Below the pieces are notes generated by a model. The model was not told where the DNA came from. It ran no database searches and worked only from the letters and a program-made list of their open reading frames with translations. A stretch of DNA of 64,000 nucleotides from Bacteroidota bacterium (GTDB lineage Bacteria > Bacteroidota > Bacteroidia > AKYH767-A > OLB10), in the NCBI GenBank assembly GCA_016722525.1, contig JADKJB010000009.1, positions 1 through 64,000 of the forward strand, written 5' to 3'. Shown here piece by piece: positions 1 through 9,318 of this stretch; within the stretch, counting starts at the first letter, position 1, and each line of letters starts with the position of its first letter. The translations under genes and the position numbers were made by a program.

Positions 1-416
1 AGTTTTACAAAATCACTTGCCATATAATGTCCTATAGTTGGAATTAAAGGTAAAGAAGTTAATTGCCAATTTGGAACACAACCTATAACACATGGATTTA
101 TATTTACTTGATAGTAAGTGTGATCATAAGTCACTTGACCAAATAAAGTTCGCTTCCACCTGTGGATATGACCTCCACCCGCATTATGCCAAAGAACAGT
201 TATTTCGCCGTTGGATCCATCACATCCTGCATTTGCATTTACCCAATTGCCACCACTGACAGTAAAAAAACAATTATATAGGAAAGGAGCACCAGAACAA
301 TTATTGCCACCGTAACAAGCTTGTTCATATTGACATACTTCGGAAGGGCCATATAATTGGGAAACTGATTGCTTTGATAAAAACAAAGCAAATATGATTA
401 GAAAATATTTTTTCAT
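1..416 (-). CDS. Secreted protein, PKD-like N-terminus (3' end beyond window)
   Basis: An open frame runs on the minus strand from an ATG at 416 to the window edge with no stop, so the C-terminus is missing. About 138 residues are visible. It opens with a signal peptide (MKKYFLIIFALFLSKQSVSQ). After that comes a Cys-rich segment beginning LYGPSEVCQYEQACY and containing several Gly-Gly and Trp residues. This resembles the PKD-like domains (GPSxVC...Y) of Bacteroidota exported proteins, which often end in a T9SS sorting domain. It starts just downstream of the barrel gene at 427-996 on the same strand, so the two may be co-transcribed. Export is well supported. The function is unknown. Confidence 0.6.
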   Translation of the reverse strand, partial: MKKYFLIIFALFLSKQSVSQLYGPSEVCQYEQACYGGNNCSGAPFLYNCFFTVSGGNWVNANAGCDGSNGEITVLWHNAGGGHIHRWKRTLFGQVTYDHTYYQVNINPCVIGCVPNWQLTSLPLIPTIGHYMASDFVK

Positions 417-426
417 AGATTATGAT

Positions 427-996
427 TTAAAATTTGTGACCAGCTGATATTCCAAAATGATTTCTATATTTAAATTTATCATTTTGATCTGATGAATTAA
501 TAAGTACTGGAGTATAACCCAGTTTAAAAACCCAATTATAACCTGTCTTTTGGTATCGATAGCCAATTTCAGGAATTAATAAATAATAAAGACTATATTT
601 TTTATCTACAGGCTGACTTGTAGAAGTTTCGTATGAACTCCAAATTGCCGTTTTGGAAATGAATGGAGTTACACCAATACCATATTCTAAATGATGATTT
701 GATTTAAATAAAATATGGGATATTTCCAAAGGCATACTATAAGCCATAAAATTACCATCATTGAATTTTAAATAGTCTACACCCAAACCTGTATGGAAAA
801 CAATAAAAGAATTTGTGCATTTTAGTAATTCTCTTTCATAGTTTAAAGAAAATACCGGGGAATTTCCACCGATTTCAATATAAAATAAATTTATATGTTT
901 ATTGGAGCTAATGATCGGAATAGTATCCTGCCCAATTAGAGGATTTGATTGCAATGTATAAATAGTAATTGCACAAATTAAAACTAATTTATTCAT
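427..996 (-). CDS. Outer-membrane beta-barrel protein, hypothetical
   Basis: This is a 189-residue secreted protein. I chose the Met of MNKLVLICAI as the start, five codons inside the longest frame, because it begins a good signal peptide that ends near SNPLIGQ. The mature part starts with an acidic strand motif (FYIEIGGNSPVFSLNYER), which is typical of small porin-like barrels in Bacteroidota. It continues with alternating aromatic strands and closes with GHKF, a terminal Phe as expected for outer-membrane barrel insertion. It lies 18 bases downstream of the disrupted gene A on the same strand. No substrate can be inferred. Confidence 0.6.
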   Translation of the reverse strand: MNKLVLICAITIYTLQSNPLIGQDTIPIISSNKHINLFYIEIGGNSPVFSLNYERELLKCTNSFIVFHTGLGVDYLKFNDGNFMAYSMPLEISHILFKSNHHLEYGIGVTPFISKTAIWSSYETSTSQPVDKKYSLYYLLIPEIGYRYQKTGYNWVFKLGYTPVLINSSDQNDKFKYRNHFGISAGHKF

Positions 997-1141
997 GATT
1001 ATAAGTGTCAAATGTTATTTTAATTGATCTAATTGATTTTGCAATTGAATAATATATAGAGTTAATTCCTCAATTTTCTCCATTTGTGATTTAAGAATTT
1101 CCGCAACATCTAAACCTTCTGATTCAATTTGAATTTGTGTG

Positions 1142-1149
1142 AGAATTCC
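1142..1149. repeat. Left target-site duplication of IS66 copy 1
   Basis: The 8 bases AGAATTCC sit directly outside the left end. They match GGAATTCC (3524-3531) outside the right end at seven of eight positions. IS66-family elements make 8-bp duplications, so this fixes the element boundaries. Confidence 0.7.
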
Positions 1150-1229
1150 GTAAGCATCCGACGAGTACATCTTGATTTAAGTTGATTCATGGTTTTTCTT
1201 TGCCCGTTAAAGATATAAATAATTGGACA

Positions 1230-1565
1230 ATGGAACAAACCGATGGAACTTTTATCAAAAAGACTTATTCCTCAGAGGAAAAGCAAACGTTAATCGAGGG
1301 TTGGAAACAGAGCGGTAAAAGCAGAATGGCTTTTAGCAAAGAGCATGGTATCAATTACCACACTTTAATCAGCTGGGTGGCACCTAAAAAGAAAAAGCAG
1401 CAAGTAAAAGTAAAGAGTGATAGAATTCCACCCACATTTTCTGAAGTAAAAATGCCGGCTTTAAATGGCAGTACTGTATTTGCACGTATATCCATTGGAA
1501 AAAGTTCCGGTTGATTTGTTTCAACCTGTAAGTTCAGATTTTATATTACGATTATTGAATGCATG
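1230..1565 (+). pseudogene. tnpA: IS66 TnpA, copy 1, frameshifted
   Basis: This is the counterpart of the intact 111-residue tnpA at 13731. It encodes a helix-turn-helix style accessory protein (SSEEKQTLIEGWKQSGKSRM, HGINYHTLISWV) and a basic KKKKQQ linker. An extra base near 1508 (AGTTCCGG against AGTTCAG in copy 2) puts a stop at 1512-1514 and removes the last ~17 residues. The family accessory protein is required for transposition together with TnpB and TnpC. Confidence 0.75.
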
Positions 1566-1962
1566 ATTTTATCGTTCAGTAACCGGTATCGTTATTTTGT
1601 TTATGAAATAGTTGTCTGATATGCGAAAAGGATACGTTGGCCTGAGCGGACTGGTACGAAATGAATTTAAGAAAGATCCGCTTTTGGGCGATGTGTTTAT
1701 TTTTTTATCACGTACGCGCAACAAAATAAAATTGCTGCACTGGCAGGAGATGGCTTTGCATATACTCAAAACGATTAGAGAAAGGTACGTTTGAAATTCC
1801 AAAAGTAAAATGCATCTCAAAAAAGCAATGGAACTATCACCTCATCAACTTCAATTTATACTCGATGGAATTGTTCTTTCTTCAATGAAAAAAAGAGTGC
1901 GTTATGAGCATCATTTTGTTGATAAAAAGTCAATGGTAGCAAGCGTTTCCGCACTTATTTAA
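1563..1962 (+). pseudogene. tnpB: IS66 Orf2/TnpB, copy 1, frameshifted
   Basis: This is the degraded counterpart of the intact 132-residue TnpB at 14063-14461. The IS66 Orf2 core is recognisable (MRKGYVGLSGLVRNEF, FIFLSRTRNKIKLLHW). Indels near 1610, 1745 and 1810 break the frame into pieces, for example TTATGAAATAG where copy 2 has TTATGGAAATAG. The start ATG overlaps the tnpA stop as in copy 2, which suggests translational coupling in the parent element. Confidence 0.75.
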
Positions 1963-1976
1963 TATATCTTTGTTTT

Positions 1977-3428
1977 GTGATTGAAGCAACACAAAATAGT
2001 GATGTTCCTGCGCTTTTGGAAATTATTCAGCAGCAAAATAATCAGCTCCAACAACAAAATCAAGAGATTTTAAAATTACAGCATCAACTCGAACAACTTT
2101 TACGAAACACTTATGGCAGAAAGTCGGAACGATTTGTTATTGATCCATCCCAGTCTGCATTGCCTTTTGACATACCATCTGTGGGCGAACCGGAAAAGCA
2201 AAAAGAAACGATCACTCTGCCGTGAAAGAAATCGGCAACATCCAAACACAAAGGACGGATGCCGCTTCCGGATCACCTGGAACGAGTAGACATTATCATT
2301 CCTCCCAGTGATGATACAACTGGTCTTACGAAAATCGGAGAGGGATTACCGAGCAGTTGGAACACGAACCCGGAAAGCTTTTTGTGAAACGATTCATCCG
2401 TCCTAAATATGCAAAAGAAGGAAGAAAAGAGATTTTAATAGGCGCATTGCCATCATCTCCTATCGAAAAGGGATACCGGGTCCGGCTCTGCTTGCCTTTG
2501 ATACTCATTCAAAAAATGTGGATCATCTTCCACTGTATCGTCAGATCGAACAGTTCAAACGACTAGGTGTTGAAATTCCTTCTTCCACCATGTCCAGACT
2601 GGGTGGCTCTGTGTTAACTCTGGATCACTTTGTGGGAGGCTCTAAAAGAAAGATACTTCAAAGTGGATATCTTCAGGCAGACGAAACCACCATTAAAGTA
2701 CTTGACAAAAACATAAAGGCAAAACACATTTAGGGTAATATTGGGTATACCGAGACCGGTATCAGGGCTGATGCTGTTTGATTACCAAAAGTGGAAGAGA
2801 AGGGCCTGCCCAGATACTGCTAAAGACTTTACTGGTTATTTGCAAAGTGATGGCTGGAATGCTTATGAAAACTTTGATAAAACAATGTAACACTTATTCA
2901 TTAGGCACATGCGCGCAGATATTTTGAACATGCGCTGAGTGAAAATAAGCAGGTATGTGAAATTGCTTTGAATCAAATTCAAAACTATATTCCATTGAAC
3001 GACAAGCCAGAGAAGGATCACTCTACATGCTCAACGATATTATCTTTGCCAAAGTGAGTCAGTGCTAGTTTTAACTCAAATGCACCAATGGTTGAAGGAA
3101 ACCATTTTGAAGGTTCCTCCACAAAGTGCTTCGGTGAAAGCTCTGGCTTATTCCTGTTCACGCTGGGAAAAACTGATGCTTTATGCTACCGATGGAAAAT
3201 TAGAGATTGACAACAACCTGGTTGAAAACTCCATCCGCCCAATCGCCATTGGAAGAAAAAATTATTTGTTTGCCGGATCACACATATCAGCTCAACGTGC
3301 AGCAATGATTTACTCCCTGCTTGGAACCTGCAAGCTGAAAGGAATTAACCCGTATGAATGGCTGAAAAATATCTTTGCAGATACTGCCTGATTATAAAGC
3401 CAATCGATTAGAAGAATTACTTCCCTGA
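1977..3428 (+). pseudogene. tnpC: IS66 transposase TnpC, copy 1, multiply broken
   Basis: The frame opens with GTG and encodes the leucine-zipper-like coiled coil (EIIQQQNNQLQQQNQ), then the zinc-binding/DDE transposase. Recognisable pieces include LQADETTIKVLDKNI (first catalytic Asp) and EIDNNLVENSIRPIAIG (catalytic Glu region). The original C-terminus LPDYKANRLEELLP ends at 3428, but an extra T at about 3373 diverts the frame to stop at 3391. At least eight indels, plus scrambled segments near 2425, 2620 and 2765, separate it from copy 2. It cannot be functional as written. Confidence 0.8.
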
Positions 3429-3523
3429 AAATTTTGAAGTCTCATTTTTTTGATATACCTTTCCAAAAAGGTTCTTACGCTATAACAATGTCTTTAACAA
3501 TATGTGGTTGGTCGGATGGATAC

Positions 3524-3531
3524 GGAATTCC
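3524..3531. repeat. Right target-site duplication of IS66 copy 1
   Basis: GGAATTCC immediately follows the right terminal repeat and pairs with 1142-1149, one mismatch in eight. It sits within the codons for P-G-I of the HHLPGIP motif of gene A. Confidence 0.7.
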
Positions 3532-4825
3532 TGGTAAATGGTGATTTTCTGAAATAAAACTCTCCAAATCCTTTATTGACAATAAGTCATAATCAGGTTT
3601 AAAAACATAATCACACCATTGCGATGGAATACGAAGCTTTTTTGCCTTTATTCCTCCGCAAACTAGCAATTGATAATTTGTATCAAAAGAAGGATTGCCT
3701 ATTAAAACATGTCCTGTAGCCCTAATTTCAACCAAATTAGCATCATTGCTTCCATCCATAAATTTAAATTTAGCCAAATCTTGACTGCTATTAATCCAAA
3801 AATTAAAAGTGCCCGCTGGATCAGTATAAATACTAATTGCGCGGCGTTCTGGTTCCAGGCCATTGGTTATTTGGAAACGATTTACTCCGAATAAAGTTCC
3901 ACTATTAAAGTCTCCAATGGAGATACCGCTTTCATTTGTTAAACACATTTTGTCATTTTGCCACATTTTAAAACGGACGGGTTTGTTATTATTAGATCCC
4001 CTATAAAATCACCATCTGCAATTGTATTTCCATTAACCCCAGCTGGCGCGGCTACTGGCGATAATGTAGATGCCTTAAGCACCTAATTGATCAACGTACA
4101 GAGATCTATTACCTGTACCAATTAAATTATTTATAGTTAAATCCCCATTTGACCCAATTCCTAACCTGTTTAAGTTATTTGTTCTTATCGAAAAGCTAAC
4201 ATTATCTGTTGTACCGATGAAATTTGTACGAATTTGTCCCCGCATTGCCTCCCATCTGCCAGTCACTTCGTTCGGGTTGTATTAAGGTAATTATTTTACT
4301 TGGAAATTTACACCCATTGTCATCAAAACTGTTAACATAATTATCGGCACAGGTGCTGTTCTGTTTTGAGTGGTATTGCCGTCACTCCACAGCCAAGTAT
4401 AAGGCGAAACCCCATCGGCTACTGTTACATTTATAGCTCCATTACAGGCACCATACAAGCTAATGTTGAAACTGTTGGGGTATTTGTATGGATCCAGTTC
4501 CAGCGAAATCATTCGTGGCTCTGACAAAGTTATTTCTGCATCCAGCATCTGTTAAGGTATCAGCATCATCAACGCTGACACGATAATAGCCCGCAGGTAC
4601 ATTGATAAGATCTTCAGTGGTGGCCGCATTGCTCCACTCGAAAGTGTATGGCGGTGTGCCTCCTGAAATAGTCAGATTAACACTTCCTGTTGCGCTACCA
4701 AAGCAACTGATATTATAACCATTAAAGTTGGAGGGTGTCAGAGTTAATGTTTGGGAGAAGCCTTCCATTTGAAAAAATATCAAAAAGGCAACCAACATGA
4801 TTAATTTGGAATAAGTTGTTTTCAT

Positions 4826-5109
4826 TTTACACGGATTAAAGGTTAATTTTAACTGAAATTAGCTGATTGAAAAATAGCTACATGTAATTGTAAACATGAA
4901 ATGCATAACTATTACAAAAAATCACAAAACACAGGTTTCCCCCTAGGGGTTAACCCTGAGACATAATGGCATTCAGATGAAAAATGCGGACAATTCGTCT
5001 GTTTTGGTATTTTTTTCTAGGAATTATGTATTTCCCTCAAATGAATCTCATTGGTCGAGGTCATTATTGTTAGGGCGGTGTGGTTTTATTAGTGAAACCA
5101 TGAAAATTC
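4826..5109. promoter_or_regulatory. Upstream region of gene A with conserved hairpin
   Basis: No gene is supported here. Positions 4826 to about 4965 are nearly identical to 17185-17330 upstream of gene B. Both contain an imperfect or perfect hairpin (4934-4955 here: GGTT...CCCC, loop CTA, GGGG...AACC). Both also contain a short inverted repeat CATGT...ACATG nearer the start codon. Shared 5' sequence upstream of two paralogues suggests a common promoter or leader structure. The rest of the stretch up to the mini-ORF shows nothing recognisable. Confidence 0.45.
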
Positions 5110-5208
5110 TTAATAAACTCTTATTTCTTCAAGATTTGCATTATACACAGCTCTCAGATCTACCCCGATCAGAATTCCTACCTCTATTTGAAATATTCTA
5201 CTGAACAT
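5110..5208 (-). CDS. Mini-ORF, 32 aa, repeat-family member 1
   Basis: This is a short frame beginning MFSRIFQIEVGILIGVDLR and ending EEIRVY. Three relatives occur in the window (7092-7166, 9105-9179, 17399-17503), all beginning MFSRIF-I-E-G-L-G-DLR. Against the 17399 copy many differences are synonymous or conservative (I/V, V/L), which suggests selection on protein sequence. I do not recognise the family. It may instead be the tail of a longer coding frame, because the frame stays open upstream through a His-rich stretch encoded by the GGTGGTGG tract. Real expression is uncertain. Confidence 0.3.
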   Translation of the reverse strand: MFSRIFQIEVGILIGVDLRAVYNANLEEIRVY

Positions 5209-5347
5209 CGCCAAATATAGCAAACTAAAGTGTTTCCGACCGTTTTTCCGAGGGTGGTGGTGGTGGTTCTGGTATTTTGTTATTCCAGTGTTATTTTTAA
5301 TAAAATATTAAATCCATTTGATCAAGAAAAGGTAGTTTCAATTTATA
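5110..5347. repeat. Repeat element copy 1 (mini-ORF plus GGTGGTGG tract)
   Basis: From about 5195 to 5347 the sequence is nearly identical to 7150-7306 and 9165-9318. It contains a tract of consecutive GGT triplets near 5255-5270 and the motif TTCCGACCGTTTTTCCGAGG. Copies 2 and 3 lie between the tandem propeller genes, so they were probably multiplied with them. A shortened fourth copy, 17399-17512, lies upstream of gene B, just as this one lies upstream of gene A. Confidence 0.7.
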
Positions 5348-6956
5348 TTATTCAAATATAATTTTACCACTGTAACTTTTCTTTAGGTTGCTTAATATCA
5401 CAGGATATACTCCTTTTGCCCTTTTCTCTATATTGATTTCAAGTTTTTCATCTTTAGACTGGAGCAATTGCTGTTGGATCAGTTTCCCACTAGCATCATA
5501 GATACTTAATGTTACATCTTTATCATTAACTAAATCATCAGGAATTTGAATAATACAAGTGCCATTGTTAGGATTACAATATATTTAATTCACTATTTGA
5601 TAACCGTCCTTCTTCAATACCTACAATTTCACCAAGCTTTGCTAAATATATATCTTGCCCTCCAAATGAGGTGAAATTATTACTTCCTATATTGACGGTA
5701 TTAAAAAATTCACCAGAACAAATTATGTGATTGTCATTGTCTAGAGCTATAGAAGAACCACTGGCATAACCAAAATTTTTAATACCTAAGCAAACCCCAT
5801 TACTATTATATTTTGCAATAAACATATCGGATGTATTACTGGTACTCAAATTAAAATTACCAAAATGAGCATTCCCGCTAAAGTATCCTGATAAACAGCA
5901 ATTGCCATCGAAATCTATAATTAGATCCAAACCGGCTGCATAATTCCCATCACAATTGGCTTGTACTCCCCATATAATATTACCGTTTTCATCAAATTTT
6001 GAAAGAAAAAAATCTTTAGCCGTGTCGTACAATTTTAAGGATCCCAATTGAATGCTATCCTGAAAACTACCTGTAATATAAATATTCAAAGATGCATCAA
6101 TCTTTAATCCTGATCCTCCATTAATACCAGGACCACTGAATGTATGGATCCATTTTACATGACCAATTGAATCAAGCCTCGCTAAAAAGCCATTGATATT
6201 GCCAGCCAAAATTAGAGTGCTTGTATCTATAGTTGAGTTATTCCCATCAAAGAATCCAGTCATTATCATATCACTTCCAATAAAAGTTAAGTAAAATCTG
6301 AACTTTTCAGGGCCGCTAAATTTATGTTCCGCCCATAAAGATTACCATTAGGGTCAAATCTGGCAAAAAATCCGCCTGCAGAAATAGATGAAAGTATCTA
6401 CAAAGCCATTATTTGATAATTTTCCGGCAACCAAAATATTCCCATCCGGCTGAACAAAACAATACGATTTGTCAATTCCGGGACTACTTATTTTTTGCCC
6501 ATTGACAACTTCCTTGGAATCAAATTAGCTATAAAGGCATCTTCTCCATTATTTGCATTAAGAACTACGCCATTTCCAAAATATGCTGTTCCGACGATAC
6601 TTCCTGAAATGTAGAACCAATGATTGATTGTATCAAAAGAACCAAAACCATCTTCATTAACACTTATAGATAAGGAATTACCACCAAGGGTTCGTAACCA
6701 AATTGTATTTCCATTTTCATCAAACTTTGAAATAAAAATATCATCATTTCCATTACTGGTTAAAGTATCTGATGGAAATATTAATGAATCTCCATAAGAA
6801 CCCACTAAATAAATATGATTATCATCGCAAAAACATTGTTTGCTCTTTCATATCCTTGAAAGCTACTTCCAATCTGTTTGCCCAAATCCAAGATTGTGCC
6901 TTAGCATAACTAGGCAAAATCATTCCTATTAACAGTACTAATGTAAGTTGCTTCAT
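5348..6956 (-). pseudogene. Propeller gene unit 1: SBBP-like repeats with T9SS sorting domain
   Basis: It starts at 6956 with a signal peptide (MKQLTLVLLIGMILPSYAKA) and encodes about 535 residues. Repeated strand motifs such as D-I-F-I-S-K-F-D-E-N-G-N and G-N-I-L-V-A-G-K resemble SBBP-type beta-propeller blades, which are common in exported Bacteroidota proteins. The C-terminus has a type A T9SS sorting domain (ANPNNGTCFIQIP-like, SIYDASGKLIQQQ, GKIIFE), so export and cell-surface attachment are expected. Frameshifts near 6830, 6480, 6390, 6290 and 5575 break it. Units 2 and 3 cover the same product without these particular breaks. It is the most broken of the three tandem copies. Confidence 0.7.
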
Positions 6957-7091
6957 TTTATGTCAATTTTTAATTAATATTTGATTGAACTTACATGAAA
7001 CTATCATTTGGATTTAGAATGAAATATTGGATATTATAATTTAAAATTATTTATTTTTTTAATTGACAAATGAATTTATTTTCAAATTATA
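6957..7091. other. Spacer upstream of propeller unit 1
   Basis: This AT-rich stretch is nearly identical to 8922-9104 upstream of unit 2, which carries about 50 extra bases near 9000-9045. It should contain the unit promoter, but I see no clear TAnnTTTG element. Confidence 0.4.
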
Positions 7092-7306
7092 TTAATGGAA
7101 TATCACCTTCCTCAAATCAACCCCCACCAACACCCCTGCCTCAATATTAAATATTCTACTGAACATTGCCAAATATAGCAAACTAAAGTGTTTCCGACCG
7201 TTTTTCCGAGGGTGGTGGTGGTGGTTCTGGTATTTTGTTATTCCAGTGTTATTTTTAATAAAATATTAAATCCATTTGATCAAGAAAAAGGTAGTTTCAA
7301 TTTATA
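7092..7306. repeat. Repeat element copy 2, with 24-aa mini-ORF at 7092-7166
   Basis: The minus-strand mini-ORF (7166 down to 7092) reads MFSRIFNIEAGVLVGVDLR followed by KVIFH. The rest matches copies 1 and 3, including the GGT-triplet tract near 7212-7225. It separates propeller units 1 and 2. Confidence 0.65.
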
Positions 7307-8921
7307 TTATTCAAATATAATTTTACCACTGTAACTTTTCTTTAGGTTGCTTAATATCACAGGATATACTCCTTTTGCTCTTTTCTCTATATTGATTTCA
7401 AGTTTTCCATCATTAGACTGGAGCATCTGTTGTTGAATCAGTTTCCCACTAGCATCATAGATACTTAGTGTTAAGTTTTTATCATTAACTAAATCATCAG
7501 GAATTTGAATAAAGCAAGTGCCATTGTTAGGATTAGCCTGAATATTCAATTGGTTATTTGACAACTTGCCTTCTTCTAGACTTAGTGTTTCATCACATTT
7601 AGCTAAATATATATCCTGCCCCCCAATTGAGGTATAAATATTACTTCCTATATTGACGGTATTCTGAAATGCACCAGAACAAATTATGTGATTATAACTG
7701 TCCAAAGCAATCGAAGAACCACTTGCTTGACCAAAATTTTTAATGCCTAAGCATGCTCCATTACTATTATATTTTGCAATAAACATATCGGATGGATTCT
7801 TGGTAAATAAATTAAAATTACCAAACTGGGCATTCGCTAAAGTATCCTGTTAAACAGCAGTTACCATCGAAATCCATAACTATATCCAATCCGGCTGCAA
7901 TATTTCCATTACAATTGGCTTGTACACCCCATAAAATATTACCGTTTTCATCAAATTTTGATAAATAAAATCCTTTCCCGCATCATATAATTTTAAGGAC
8001 CCCAATTGAATGCTATCTTGAAAAGCACCCGTAACATAAATATTCTTAGAGTCATCAATCTTTAGTCCTGAACCTCCGTTAATGCCGGGGCCACTGAATG
8101 TATTTATCCATTTTACCTGACCCATTGAATCAAGTCTTGCTAAAAAACCATTTGTACTGCCAGCCAAAATCAAAGTACTTGTATCTATGGTTGAATTATT
8201 AACATCAAAAAAGCCAGTCATTACCATATCCGTTCCAATAAAAGACAAATCAAATCTAAACTTTTCTGGTCCGCTAAATTTATGTTCCGCCCATAAAAGA
8301 TTACCATTAGGATCAAATCTGGAAAAAAATCCACCTGCGGAAATATTTAGAGTATCTATAGTGCCATTATTTGATAATTTACCAGCAACCAGAATATTCC
8401 CATCCGGCTGAACAAAACAATAAGATTTATCACTCCCAGGACTACTTATTAATCTCGCCCATTGACAACTACCGCTAGAATCAAATTTAGCGATAAATGC
8501 ATCTTCTCCATTATTGGCACTTAGACTAACACTATTTCCAAAATATGCAGTTCCGACTATTGTTCCTGAAATGTAGAACCAATGATTAATTGTATCATAA
8601 GCGCCCAAACCATCTTCACTAACGCTTATAGATATGGAACTACCACCAATGGTTCGTAACCAAATTGTATTTCCATTTTCATCAAACTTGGAAATAAATA
8701 TATCATTATTTCCAGTACTAGTTAAAGTATCTGATGGAAAAATTAAAGATCCCGCATAAGAACCTACTATATAAACATAATTATCATCACAAAACATTAT
8801 TGACTCTTTCACCATAACCTTGATAACTACTTCCAAGTTGTTTTGCCCAAATCCAAGATTGTGCCTTAGCATAACTAGGCAAAATCATTCCTATTAACAG
8901 TACTAATGTAAGTTGCTTCAT
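7307..8921 (-). pseudogene. Propeller gene unit 2: SBBP-like repeats with T9SS sorting domain
   Basis: It starts at 8921 with the same signal peptide as unit 1 (MKQLTLVLLIGMILPSYAKA). The long open part down to 7880 shows the blades clearly (SKFDENGNTIWLRTIGG, GEDAFIAKFDSSGSCQWARL, PDGNILVAGKLSNNG, GGSGLKIDDSKNIYVTGAF). The C-terminal piece from 7786 ends in a T9SS type A sorting domain (NPNNGTCFIQIPDDLVNDKN, YSGKIIFE). Frame breaks lie near 8870, 7965 and 7840. The protein is predicted to be exported and surface-bound; its ligand is unknown. The unit is offset 1,958 bases from unit 1 and 2,013 bases from unit 3. Confidence 0.75.
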
Positions 8922-9104
8922 TTTATGTCAATTTTTAATTAATATTTGATTGAACTTACATGAAACTATCATTTGGATTTAGAATGAAATATTGGATTTT
9001 CAGTATATCCCTATAAAAAAAATTTAAATTGTGACCAATAAGTCGATTATAATTTAAAATTATTTATTTTTTTAATTGACAAATGAATTTATTTTCAAAT
9101 TATA

Positions 9105-9318
9105 TTAATGGAATATCACCTTCCTCAAATCAACCCCCACCAACACCCCTGCCTCAATATTAAATATTCTACTGAACATTGCCAAATATAGCAAACTAAA
9201 GTGTTTCCGACCGTTTTTCCGAGGGTGGTGGTGGTGGTTCTGGTATTTTGTTATTCCAGTGTTATTTTTAATAAAATATTAAATCCATTTGATCAAGAAA
9301 AGGTAGTTTCAATTTATA
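9105..9318. repeat. Repeat element copy 3, with 24-aa mini-ORF at 9105-9179
   Basis: The minus-strand mini-ORF is identical in protein to copy 2. The GGT-triplet tract lies near 9224-9238. It separates propeller units 2 and 3 and supports duplication of gene plus spacer as one unit. Confidence 0.65.

Larger units (their letters stand above)
1150..3523 (+). mobile_element. IS66-family insertion sequence, copy 1 (degraded)
   Basis: The element is 2,374 bp with imperfect terminal inverted repeats. The left end is GTAAGCATCCGACGAGTACA. The right end, read inward, is GTATCCATCCGACCAACCAC. It carries the three IS66 genes in order tnpA, tnpB, tnpC on the plus strand. It is nearly identical to copy 2 (13650-16035), but all three genes are frameshifted, at sites mostly different from those in copy 2. 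Local scrambling near 2420-2440 and 2610-2640 exceeds simple homopolymer error, so this copy looks dead or badly assembled. It lies inside gene A, opposite to that gene's direction. Confidence 0.9.
1015..4825 (-). pseudogene. Gene A: SprB-repeat/tail-fibre-like secreted protein, interrupted by IS66
   Basis: The gene starts at 4825 with a signal peptide (MKTTYSKLIMLVAFLIFFQ...). SprB-type repeats follow (CFGSATGSVNLTISGGTPPY and a second GACNGAINVTVADGVSPY). Next come LGIG/VLIG collagen- or tail-fibre-like segments, then the conserved Bacteroidota C-terminal module (WCDYVFKPDYDLLSIKDLESF, HHLPGIP). An IS66 element at 1150-3523 splits it. The remaining C-terminus (1015-1149) encodes GILTQIQIESEGLDVAEILK and the coiled coil IEELTLYIIQLQNQLDQLK. 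Joining 3524 to the left flank minus one target duplication gives an unbroken frame. Further frameshifts near 4540, 4290 and 4000 may be sequencing errors. The start, 5' region and SprB part are almost identical to gene B. Confidence 0.7.

Noticed and set aside
4977..5204. 75-codon plus-strand frame upstream of gene A
   Set aside because: It runs antisense through the repeat and mini-ORF, has no recognisable domain and no ribosome site. The opposite strand shows the conserved coding pattern.
5255..5272. GGT triplet tract as a possible phase-variable repeat
   Set aside because: The tract is short and of the same apparent length in three copies, and it lies outside any firm gene, so there is no sign of slippage.
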